Part shown: positions 1 through 5,384 of the stretch, piece after piece
How positions within the stretch are numbered: the first letter of the stretch is position 1
Layout: every line of letters starts with the position of its first letter
Assembly (NCBI GenBank): GCA_964427055.1
Contig: CAYRSQ010000014.1
Coordinates: 1-19,307 of the forward strand
Reading direction: 5' to 3'
Origin: CAYNTH01 sp964427055
GTDB taxonomy: Archaea; Aenigmatarchaeota; Aenigmatarchaeia; CG10238-14; SCSR01
DNA: 19,307 nt
Notes under the pieces: model-generated
Told to the model about the DNA's origin: nothing
The model's database searches: none
What the model saw: the letters and a program-made list of their open reading frames with translations, nothing else
Translations under genes and position numbers: made by a program

Positions 1-293
1 AAAAACCTCGAGGGCGATAAAGCGACATCCCCGCTCGCCCGCTCGAACTCTTCGGCCGCTTCTTCAAATCGCGTTTGCTCAAAGTAGAAGTGGGCACAGC
101 GGATATGTTCCTCTACCGTCACCGGGTCTTTGGCGGGGGTCCCGGCAACGAACGGCCTCTTGAAATGGATCTGTACGTTCTCAACGGGAATATCGTTCAG
201 CGGCGTCTCGACGACCTCATATTGAGTCGCCGTGCAGCCTGCTAAGACAAGCAGAAATATCGCTACCGTCATGATTCTGATAAGAGCTCTCAT
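1..293 (-). CDS. Lipoprotein, C-terminus beyond window
   Basis: The frame starts at an ATG at 293 and stays open to the left edge, so the gene is partial here (about 97 codons seen). The first 20 residues are a bacterial lipoprotein signal: basic start (MRALIR), a hydrophobic run (MTVAIFLLV) and lipobox LAGC, so the mature protein should be lipidated at that Cys and membrane-anchored. Residues about 65-92 (EEHIRCAHFYFEQTRFEEA) look like a TPR-type helix pair. A GAGGGGG Shine-Dalgarno 7 nt upstream supports this start. An in-frame ATG at 362 overlaps the preceding gene's stop as ATGA and would add 23 residues, but that would push the signal peptide far from the N-terminus. Last gene of the minus-strand cluster. 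Exact function unknown. Confidence 0.75.
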   Translation of the reverse strand, partial: MRALIRIMTVAIFLLVLAGCTATQYEVVETPLNDIPVENVQIHFKRPFVAGTPAKDPVTVEEHIRCAHFYFEQTRFEEAAEEFERASGDVALSPSRF

Positions 294-324
294 ATTGTTA
301 CCCCCTCTATTATGTTTTCTCCTG

Positions 325-362
325 AAGTATATAATGCGCCCGCTGGCATTTTGTTGCGTCAT
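325..362 (-). repeat. Short dispersed repeat (MTQQN element), second copy
   Basis: Matches 5107-5142 in the same orientation: both share the segments ATGACGCAACAAAA and GCGGGCGCATTATA. It sits between the CSD gene stop (359) and the lipoprotein start (293). Its ATG overlaps the CSD stop, and GGAG lies 8-9 nt before it. Confidence 0.45.
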
Positions 363-937
363 GCCCCTGTCTCCTCGATTGCCCTGGCCTGTGGTCCCCT
401 ATGGGATATGATCGGAACAAAAGAAACCTCTTCGCCCATTTTTATTTCCTTTACATTAGACCATTTCTTCATGAAAAATATCCCTTTGCGACTTCTTCGG
501 ATAAAGCCGTATCCTTTTTCCTGGTTATACGATTCGATTACACCTTCTTTACGGAGTGAGTAGTGTACCCTCAGGTGAAAATCGCCCTCTCCAATCAAAA
601 AATAATGCCCTCCGTTCATGTCCGCATTGAGCCTGTTATGGAAAGGTTTAAGCTGGTTTTCCGGACACACTTCCCTCCTATAAATCGGTACAGCCTCCAA
701 GGCCCTTCCATCACTCGGGACCCACACCATGGTGCCCGTAATGTCGTGAGCCACAGGGAATTTGCAACTGATGAGACCCTGTTTGGTCACGGGATCACGC
801 AGCAGAATGCCGACGCCTTCTATGTGGTCGTTGGTGTTTAAGATGCCCTCAACAAGCCTCTCGCCATTGGAGGCCAATCCGTAGGCATTGGTGAACGTGC
901 CTAAATTTTTCATGATAATAGTCGGATTACAGTTCAT
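359..937 (-). CDS. Unknown N-terminal domain with diverged C-terminal cold-shock-like domain
   Basis: 192 residues from the ATG at 937. An ATG at 940 is also present, but AGGAG lies 6 nt before 937 and only 3 nt before 940. The last about 62 residues follow the cold-shock fold: start KEGVIESYN, RNP1-like KGYGFIRR, RNP2-like KGIFFMKKW, then GEEVSFVPIISHRGPQARAIE. RNP2 lacks the usual VHL, so RNA binding may be weakened. The N-terminal part is unfamiliar but carries VEGILNTNDHIEGVGILLR, nearly repeated in the small protein at 3897-4187. Overlaps the upstream gene by 11 nt, so probably translationally coupled. No catalytic motif seen. A nucleic-acid-binding or sensing role is inference. Confidence 0.65.
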   Translation of the reverse strand: MNCNPTIIMKNLGTFTNAYGLASNGERLVEGILNTNDHIEGVGILLRDPVTKQGLISCKFPVAHDITGTMVWVPSDGRALEAVPIYRREVCPENQLKPFHNRLNADMNGGHYFLIGEGDFHLRVHYSLRKEGVIESYNQEKGYGFIRRSRKGIFFMKKWSNVKEIKMGEEVSFVPIISHRGPQARAIEETGA

Positions 938-1262
938 CATTTTCTCCTCTCAATGGCTTCACCATGATTGCCTGGACCCTGTTATCTTCGAGAAAGGATA
1001 TTTCAAAAGAGACCGTCATCCCTTTCTCCGGGATAAACCCGGACACACAGTTGCTAAGATGAAAAAAGAAGTTTTCTTTCTGCCCGGAGATGAAACCGTA
1101 TCGGCCGACAGGCGAGAAGGAAACGATTTCCCCGGTATTGAAGACCCGCACCCTGGAACACACGGCACAGATATACTGTTTTCCCAATACGTTATCTCCG
1201 AAGTAGATCATGGCCGGAGACAGATTGCTTTCCTGATGATGCGGACAATGGACCTCAGCCAT
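927..1262 (-). CDS. Small Cys/His protein with cold-shock-like domain
   Basis: 111 residues. The N-terminal third has a possible metal site, HCPHH at residues 5-9 followed by CAVC about 25 residues later. Residues about 43-103 look like a cold-shock domain: TGEIVSFSPVGRYGFISG (RNP1 region RYGFISG) then ENFFFHLSNC (RNP2-like FFFHL) and GMTVSFEI. This is closer to the canonical fold than the neighbouring 192-residue protein. AGGAGG lies 6 nt before the ATG, inside the end of the upstream gene, which it overlaps by 8 nt. Likely a single-stranded nucleic-acid binder with a zinc-ribbon-like head. The specific role is not known. Confidence 0.65.
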   Translation of the reverse strand: MAEVHCPHHQESNLSPAMIYFGDNVLGKQYICAVCSRVRVFNTGEIVSFSPVGRYGFISGQKENFFFHLSNCVSGFIPEKGMTVSFEISFLEDNRVQAIMVKPLRGENDEL

Positions 1263-1800
1263 GTTTCACCTCCTCCTCATCAATCCTCAATGAGTCGACT
1301 TTTTCCTGGTGTTTCTTCATCCATATAGCCTTTGCCTTCCCGAGTAGCGTTTCCAGGCATTCCCGTGCCCGGTATGCCTTCTGTATAGTCTCTATCGGGT
1401 TGTCGTTATCTCTGTCCGCCACTGCTTCTTGTAAGAGGCTCTGTGCCCATTCAATGCCGTCATCAGTATTGATATCTTTGGTATAGTAGGCGAGGTTTGC
1501 CTGCAGCTCTTTGCCCTCGATGATAAGGTCATCCAGCTTGCGGTATACGATCGTTTTCCTGTCCAGGAACTCCTGCCTCAGTCGTTGCAGGGTTTCATAT
1601 AACGCGTCTGACTTTTCTATTTCCCGCTGTGTTATGGTGGTATGATCTTTACTCATAATCTGTTCCGTCAGTTTCTTCCATTCATTCCGTGTTGCCATGA
1701 ATGCCTCGCTGGTTTGAGGGTACGTGTCGTATGCCTCCTGAGCTTCGCCGAGATCCATTTCAATATCTGTAGTCTCTATAATGACGGTTTCGTATTCCAT
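1255..1800 (-). CDS. Helical/coiled-coil hypothetical protein
   Basis: 181 residues, strongly charged and almost wholly helix-forming, with long Glu/Lys/Arg/Leu stretches (for example residues 60-100, around ALYETLQRLRQEF, and 130-175). No signal peptide, membrane segment or recognised catalytic motif. A GGGGAGG ribosome site lies before the ATG at 1800. The 3' end carries the ribosome site for the next gene and overlaps it by 8 nt, so they form one operon with the two CSD proteins. A scaffold or partner protein is a guess from helix content only. Confidence 0.6.
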   Translation of the reverse strand: MEYETVIIETTDIEMDLGEAQEAYDTYPQTSEAFMATRNEWKKLTEQIMSKDHTTITQREIEKSDALYETLQRLRQEFLDRKTIVYRKLDDLIIEGKELQANLAYYTKDINTDDGIEWAQSLLQEAVADRDNDNPIETIQKAYRARECLETLLGKAKAIWMKKHQEKVDSLRIDEEEVKHG

Positions 1801-1905
1801 TGCGTTTCCCTCCCCTTAAATGATTGTGTAATATTAGTCGTCATCCGCATTCGAACAGTGACCGAAAAGATGGATCATCATTTTTTCCTGCATATTTTTA
1901 TATTC

Positions 1906-2649
1906 TTACCATCCCCAAATCCTTACCTTCTCCATATCCTCGATTCGCCCCGGTTGCCTGTTCAGCCATTGCTGCACTCTCAACAGCCGTTCCTTCTGTT
2001 TGCCGCGGCGCATTCGCCACAGGAGACCTGCGAGGAGGGCCATCAAGACGGCGAGTGGGATTACTCGTTTCCAGTAGGGGGTATGCCCCATTTCTTCTTC
2101 CAGGTCTCTCATGTCACGGATCGTTTCCTGCAGGCTTCTGTCGATCTTGAAATGTCTGACGCTCTCCCGCGCCAGGCGTTCTGCCTCGAGGAAGTTTTCG
2201 AATCCGAAGGTCATGCCGTTCAATGCCTCCCTGGCCTTTTCGAGAAGCTGGAGGGCCTGGCGATAAGCCTCGGTGCCGTCTTGCGGTTGCGGGGTTACAA
2301 GGGATTCAGCTTCCCGGATGGCCTCCAGTGCCGCCGCCTTGATCTTCTCGTATCGGCTGAGCCGTTCCATGGCGCGCCGTGTCAGCGAGGTTCCTTCCGG
2401 TACAACCAGCCGTGTGCCAACGACCAGTTTATCCGGGCTGTGCGTCAACTTCCCCCGGCCGTCGTAGAAGATAATCCGGTTGTTTGCCTGAAAGACCTTC
2501 ATCCAGTCAGGGCCGAAGAGCGCCAGGTATGAATCTCCCGGCTCCACGAAAAGGATTTCTTCACGCTCAAGTTGGTGCTTCTCCGCCCCGTAGGCGGGTA
2601 TTGCCAGAATGACGAAACAGGTGACACACGCTGCGATTTTCAGTCTCAT
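1906..2649 (-). CDS. Secreted/membrane-anchored protein with LysM-like domain
   Basis: 247 residues. Residues 1-21 are a Sec signal peptide (basic start, hydrophobic core, PAYGA cleavage site). Residues about 32-87 resemble a LysM domain: ILFVEPGDSYLALFG opening, an FQANNR turn and a closing GTRLVVPEG, as in peptidoglycan-binding LysM repeats. A long helical segment (90-190) follows, then one membrane span at about 196-213 and a basic cytoplasmic tail. The layout suggests a periplasmic part anchored to the inner membrane with the C-terminus inside. AAGGAAAGGGA precedes the start. Separated from the 181-residue gene by about 105 bp without a gene. Its link to the CRISPR locus is unknown. Confidence 0.7.
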   Translation of the reverse strand: MRLKIAACVTCFVILAIPAYGAEKHQLEREEILFVEPGDSYLALFGPDWMKVFQANNRIIFYDGRGKLTHSPDKLVVGTRLVVPEGTSLTRRAMERLSRYEKIKAAALEAIREAESLVTPQPQDGTEAYRQALQLLEKAREALNGMTFGFENFLEAERLARESVRHFKIDRSLQETIRDMRDLEEEMGHTPYWKRVIPLAVLMALLAGLLWRMRRGKQKERLLRVQQWLNRQPGRIEDMEKVRIWGW

Positions 2650-2664
2650 ATGCTGTCCCTTTCC

Positions 2665-3276
2665 TTAAAAGCCCCGCGGGATATAGGCCTTGGGAACCGT
2701 GTTCGTTTTGTTAAATGAATTGTGGGTCTTGGTGCGCTTCTCCGCGGGTTTGTTGAATGATCGCCCCTCGGCAGGGGTGTGATTGTCACGAATCCTCTGT
2801 TTGATATACTTGATGGATAGCGTCGCCGCGGCTTGCACAAAGTCGGGTTCGAACCCGTTGACGAGTTTTTGCAGGGCATCGATCACGGACTGATCCTGGC
2901 CGATTCTCCCGCACGATATGACGGCCGCCCTGCGTACCCTCTCATCCGGGTCATGGAGCCTTTCCAGCAGGGCATCGCCCCCTTTCGGGTCACCCAGCGT
3001 TCCCAGATGATAGCAGGCCCGCCGGCGCTTCTCATTGTCGCTGAAATTATGTGTCGCTTTCGTGAAAGCCTCCAGGGCTTTTTCGGGGTTCAGCACCCCC
3101 AGGCTTCTCACCGCCTCCTGCTGCAGCTTCGGGTCTTTTGCCTCATAGCACGCGTCAAAGAGGATACTTGCCACCTCGCCATTATCTCTGACGTACCGCA
3201 TCATATAGGCAGCTTTGGTCTGTTTCTCGGGGTGATCCGGATCGAAGATGTCTTTTTTTAATTGTTGAATATCCAT
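2665..3276 (-). CDS. HEAT-repeat protein
   Basis: 203 residues. Residues 20-155 are a series of helical pairs with HEAT/PBS-lyase-type spacing: LQQEAVRSLGVLNPEKALEA, then KRRRACYHLGTLGDPKGGDA, then ERVRRAAVISCGRIG, then a fourth around FVQAAATLSIKYI. Such repeats form protein-binding solenoids. The last about 45 residues are basic, low-complexity and probably disordered (RSFNKPAEKRTKTH region). No signal peptide, so cytoplasmic. AGGAGG sits 6 nt before the ATG at 3276. No enzymatic residues of the phycobilin-lyase type are evident. Most likely an adaptor or scaffold. Confidence 0.75.
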   Translation of the reverse strand: MDIQQLKKDIFDPDHPEKQTKAAYMMRYVRDNGEVASILFDACYEAKDPKLQQEAVRSLGVLNPEKALEAFTKATHNFSDNEKRRRACYHLGTLGDPKGGDALLERLHDPDERVRRAAVISCGRIGQDQSVIDALQKLVNGFEPDFVQAAATLSIKYIKQRIRDNHTPAEGRSFNKPAEKRTKTHNSFNKTNTVPKAYIPRGF

Positions 3277-3316
3277 GATGATCCTCCTGGGTTATAGGTT
3301 GTTGTTGGCTTCTCCA

Positions 3317-3703
3317 CTAAAGGGCTTGAATCCTTGGTCCCCGGTTATCAATGGAAATCGACAGCGCACTCTGTGAATATCTCGCTGCCACTCTGCTGAG
3401 AAACTGGTACAGAACCTTCCCGTTGGCCCTGTCGGGGCGGGCAAAGAACCCCTGGGACATACTCAGGTAGATGAAACGGGGCACCACGTCCCGGGCGCAG
3501 ATCTTTGCCACCTTGGCCTTTATCGCATCGTCTTTCGTCAGGGTGAACTGCACGCCGACCATCTGACTGCCGAGAGTCAGGACGAAGTCGATCTTATGGT
3601 TATGATCCAGATCGCCCCCCGTTCGCACGGAAACCCCATTCATGCGAAGGGAACGAACGACGTTGTTCTCAATTTGTTTGCCGAACGGTTCTTGTTTTTT
3701 CAT
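3317..3703 (-). CDS. Hypothetical protein, possible degenerate PD-(D/E)XK fold
   Basis: 128 residues. The order helix (FGKQIENNVVRSLRMNG), then a strand carrying an acidic residue (HKIDFVLTL), then a strand VGVQFTLTK, then a helix with Lys residues recalls the restriction-endonuclease-like core. The usual (D/E)xK on the second strand is QFT here, so it may be inactive as a nuclease or the resemblance may be accidental. AGAGGA precedes the ATG at 3703. Lies between the HEAT-repeat gene and a tiny membrane-protein gene, all on the minus strand. Confidence applies to the gene being real; the fold is a weak guess. Confidence 0.55.
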   Translation of the reverse strand: MKKQEPFGKQIENNVVRSLRMNGVSVRTGGDLDHNHKIDFVLTLGSQMVGVQFTLTKDDAIKAKVAKICARDVVPRFIYLSMSQGFFARPDRANGKVLYQFLSRVAARYSQSALSISIDNRGPRIQAL

Positions 3704-3756
3704 GGTCTTTTCCTCTGTCTGTAATCTTTTGCGGCAGCGTATCCCCCATGTTCCGC

Positions 3757-3912
3757 TTATGGAAAAAACATGTACAGGGCTAGTTTGATCCCTTCAAACA
3801 GCAGGCGGTGGAGGTGCTGAAGATCGGGTTGACATATCGTGATCCACCCCAACTCCGCGATGATGTTCAAAGCGATAAACATGGCCGCTATGAATTTCAA
3901 TGTTCGGAGCAT
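3757..3912 (-). CDS. Small single- or double-span membrane protein
   Basis: 51 residues from the ATG at 3912: a short basic start (MLRTLKF), a hydrophobic stretch (IAAMFIALNIIAELGWITI) and a second weaker hydrophobic stretch at the C-terminus (FEGIKLALYMFF). GAGGA lies 7 nt upstream, within the end of the preceding gene, which it overlaps by 16 nt. The frame is open further upstream to 4014, but that extension is Arg/Ser-rich and lies inside the neighbouring gene. No family recognised. Confidence 0.45.
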   Translation of the reverse strand: MLRTLKFIAAMFIALNIIAELGWITICQPDLQHLHRLLFEGIKLALYMFFP

Positions 3913-4187
3913 CTCTCGATCCTCTTTGAATGATTGTGGCGCGGAAGCGATCCGAAATCGCAAGGGTCCAGATAGGAACCGTCGTGCCGACGGATGACCA
4001 CCGCGGCGGAGCATAACGGCGAAAGCAACTGCCGGATCAGGATATCGCCCTGTCCTTTGACATGAACATCCGAGTTCAATATGCCCTCAACCCGCTTCTG
4101 ATTATGTTCGGCAGGCACTGCTGCGGGAGCCGATTGGTCCTTTTCATTGTGAGGTATCTGGCAATTAACAACTCTGTTTGTCTCCAT
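3897..4187 (-). CDS. Small protein sharing the VEGILN motif with the 192-residue CSD protein
   Basis: 96 residues. Residues about 32-52 (KRVEGILNSDVHVKGQGDIL) closely match residues 26-47 of the CSD protein at 359-937. The two conserve VEGILN, a His three or four residues on, and a Gly-x-Gly followed by a hydrophobic pair and Arg. Both then continue into a region with a basic or aromatic pattern and D-G (WVPSDGRALE there, RRHDGSYLDP here). Probably a shortened paralogue of that N-terminal domain without a CSD. GGGGGTG precedes the ATG. Function unknown. Confidence 0.5.
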   Translation of the reverse strand: METNRVVNCQIPHNEKDQSAPAAVPAEHNQKRVEGILNSDVHVKGQGDILIRQLLSPLCSAAVVIRRHDGSYLDPCDFGSLPRHNHSKRIERCSEH

Positions 4188-4221
4188 GGGTCACCCCCTG
4201 AAAGTTGATTACATAAACAAG

Positions 4222-4254
4222 AAGGCCTCCGTAAACCACCCGGCGGCCTTTTTT
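4222..4254. terminator. Hairpin with T-run, probable rho-independent terminator
   Basis: AAGGCC (4222-4227) pairs with GGCCTT (4245-4250), reinforced by an inner CCG (4229-4231)/CGG (4241-4243). On the plus strand it runs into TTTTTT. On the minus strand the stem is followed by a weaker T-rich tract, so it may end minus-strand transcription coming from the 120-residue gene or act in both directions. No obvious plus-strand gene ends here. Confidence 0.5.
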
Positions 4255-4260
4255 ACGATC

Positions 4261-4378
4261 GGATGGATGGGTTCTGTTCCCAGGCCCCACCCGGCCCGGA
4301 TAGCCGGTGCTATCAGAAAGATAGACGGGTTATTATGCGTCGCCCATATCGATATTGCCTCCTTCCCTGCAGATCCTT
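4261..4378 (-). repeat. Degenerate direct repeat, copy A
   Basis: About 118 bp similar to 4518-4628. Both contain GGATGGATGG, TTCTGTTCCCAGG, GGATAGCCG, TGCTATCAGAAA and CTGCAGAT in the same order and orientation. Read on the minus strand, copy B begins with the last codons of the 120-residue gene (RICRRAEG, stop) and copy A would give the similar RICREGGN. So copy A looks like a duplicated 3' end of that gene with its downstream sequence, without the gene body. The stretch 4188-4587 holds only this, the terminator and the repeat unit near 4430. Confidence 0.65.
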
Positions 4379-4517
4379 ATTTTTACGCTCATTGATGGAG
4401 CGGCACCCTGTTGACTCTACCTTTTCCAGTGGTATATAATGGTCCTATTCCCGTTGTGTTGCGTTTCCGATCCTTCAACCAAGTTTCTTCATTCAGCTGG
4501 CGGATCGTAGAATCGTT

Positions 4518-4628
4518 GGATGGATGGATTCTGTTCCCAGGCTCCATCGTGCCCGGATAGCCGCTGCTATCAGAAACCGGGTTGTTATTACTCCATATCG
4601 ACCCCCTCTGCTCTCCTGCAGATTCTTC
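4518..4628 (-). repeat. Degenerate direct repeat, copy B
   Basis: Partner of copy A (4261-4378), about 111 bp, overlapping the last about 14 codons and the 3' flank of the gene at 4588-4950. Differences from copy A are spread along the length as substitutions and short indels, so the duplication is not recent. Confidence 0.65.
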
Positions 4629-4950
4629 CCTGAGAGTCACGGTAGTAGTGCGGTAACGCCTTTCCCCTCAAGGAAAGGCAGCACTGCGTGATTAAAAGAT
4701 CGTACGTGTCTTTGGCATACCTCTTAAATATCCGGGGACCGCAGAACTCCAGTATTCCCATTGCCTCATCAACGACGGAGAAGACAGAGGGTCTGTCGGG
4801 GGATATGATCCCGGCATCCCTGTTGATGTATTGCAGCCAGGAAGAGCAGCGTTTTTCGAGTTCAAACTCGAATCTGGCAAGGTTCCCTTCAGCCAGCCTC
4901 TTGAAATAATGCCTCCGCTTTGCCTTGTCTCTCTCAGCTTCCCTGCCCAT
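4588..4950 (-). CDS. Hypothetical 120-residue cytoplasmic protein
   Basis: A perfect GGAGGT 6 nt before the ATG at 4950 fixes the start; an upstream in-frame ATG at 4971 has no such site. The N-terminus is highly charged (GREAERDKAKRRHYFKRL), followed by helical segments, a CSSW and an ITQCCLSLRG stretch. No signal peptide or known motif. First gene of the minus-strand cluster. Its upstream side (4951-5384) is the divergent intergenic region facing the CRISPR operon. Its 3' end has been duplicated (see repeats). Function not recognised. Confidence 0.6.
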   Translation of the reverse strand: MGREAERDKAKRRHYFKRLAEGNLARFEFELEKRCSSWLQYINRDAGIISPDRPSVFSVVDEAMGILEFCGPRIFKRYAKDTYDLLITQCCLSLRGKALPHYYRDSQGRICRRAEGVDME

Positions 4951-4984
4951 CTGCGCACCTCCATCGGTCATAACGGACTTGACC

Positions 4985-5054
4985 GTTCTGCTGTGGTCTG
5001 ATCAGAACATCAAAGTTCTGTTGGACCTGTTTGGCTGCATCCAATCAATGCAGC
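4985..5054. promoter_or_regulatory. Cluster of inverted repeats with mutually exclusive stems
   Basis: GTTCTG (4985-4990), CAGAAC (5003-5008) and GTTCTG (5015-5020) allow two alternative 6-bp stems sharing the middle arm. Just after it, GCTGCAT (5034-5040) and ATGCAGC (5048-5054) form a perfect 7-bp stem with a 7-nt loop. This lies directly upstream of the minus-strand 120-residue gene, where it could be an operator or 5' leader. No T-run follows, so it is not a simple terminator. Confidence 0.4.
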
Positions 5055-5086
5055 GGTAACTATTATGTATATCTATTTGATCCTGC

Positions 5087-5115
5087 TTGATTGTTTCCTT
5101 TCGGTTTTGTATAAT
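5087..5115 (+). promoter_or_regulatory. Predicted sigma70-type promoter for the type III-E operon
   Basis: TTGATT (5087-5092), a 17-nt spacer, then TATAAT (5110-5115): near-ideal -35 and -10 boxes. Transcription would start at about 5122 and give a long leader of about 260 nt before the ATG at 5385, spanning the 7-bp inverted repeat at 5159-5186 and the tandem 74-bp units. The -10 box lies inside a repeat also found at 325-362, where no -35 accompanies it. Confidence 0.5.
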
Positions 5116-5142
5116 GCGCCCGCCGGTGTTTTGTTGCGTCAT
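5107..5142 (-). repeat. Short dispersed repeat (MTQQN element)
   Basis: On the minus strand, from 5142, the sequence ATGACGCAACAAAA then a GC-rich GCGGGCGCATTATA matches 325-362 with few changes; a more diverged copy lies at about 4430-4467. The first two copies would encode MTQQN-x-x-GRII from an ATG. The copy here opens a 46-codon frame (5002-5142), and the one at 362 reads in frame into the lipoprotein gene after overlapping the previous stop as ATGA. A small-peptide gene, an N-terminal exchange or a regulatory repeat are all possible. Confidence 0.45.
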
Positions 5143-5158
5143 TGGTTCCACAAGTGTA

Positions 5159-5186
5159 CTGGTCAGGTAATTGCTCTATTGACCAG
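5159..5186. promoter_or_regulatory. 7-bp inverted repeat in operon leader
   Basis: CTGGTCA (5159-5165) and TGACCAG (5180-5186) are perfect complements around a 14-nt centre, about 40 nt after the predicted promoter. It could be a dimeric regulator site or a leader hairpin. Confidence 0.4.
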
Positions 5187-5204
5187 GTGAACATCCTCTA
5201 ACCC

Positions 5205-5352
5205 TCGTCCCGTGCGCGAGGAGCTTCACTGTTACATGTCAGTTAATGAACGGTTATTGATTTAGTTGCGTCTTTAAGCTCCGCTGTGAGCGGGGAGTCT
5301 CACTGTTACCTGTCTGTTAATGCAGATTTCTTGATTTAGTTGCGCCTTGATT
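5205..5352 (+). repeat. Two tandem 74-bp units with hairpins in the operon leader
   Basis: Two units repeat with an exact 74-bp period. TCACTGTTAC occurs at 5226 and 5300, GTTAATG follows in each, and TTGATTTAGTTGCG occurs at 5257 and 5331. Each unit begins with a GC-rich hairpin (CCTCG/CGAGG before 5223; CTCC-GC/GC-GGGG ending at 5297). The hairpin sequences differ while pairing is largely kept, suggesting structure matters. It ends about 30 nt before the first operon ATG. Likely a regulatory leader or operator array. Confidence 0.6.
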
Positions 5353-5384
5353 AGGGCGGATCAGAAAATAATTGGAGACACAGG

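Noticed and set aside
325..340. TATAAT in the MTQQN repeat near 330 as a second promoter
   Set aside because: No -35-like hexamer lies 16-18 nt upstream, and the nearby plus strand has no gene.
1642..2532. Long plus-strand open frame opposite the helical and LysM-like genes
   Set aside because: Its product is Pro/His/Leu-rich without domains, no ribosome site is evident, and the minus-strand frame gives a signal peptide, LysM-like domain and membrane span.
4389..4640. 83-codon minus-strand frame overlapping the 3' end of the 120-residue gene
   Set aside because: It lies in the degenerate repeat region and overlaps a better-supported gene in another frame; no ribosome site stands out.
5205..5352. 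Tandem 74-bp units as a mini CRISPR array
   Set aside because: The period would fit one repeat plus spacer, but the similarity runs through most of the unit and the sequence is unrelated to the array repeat.
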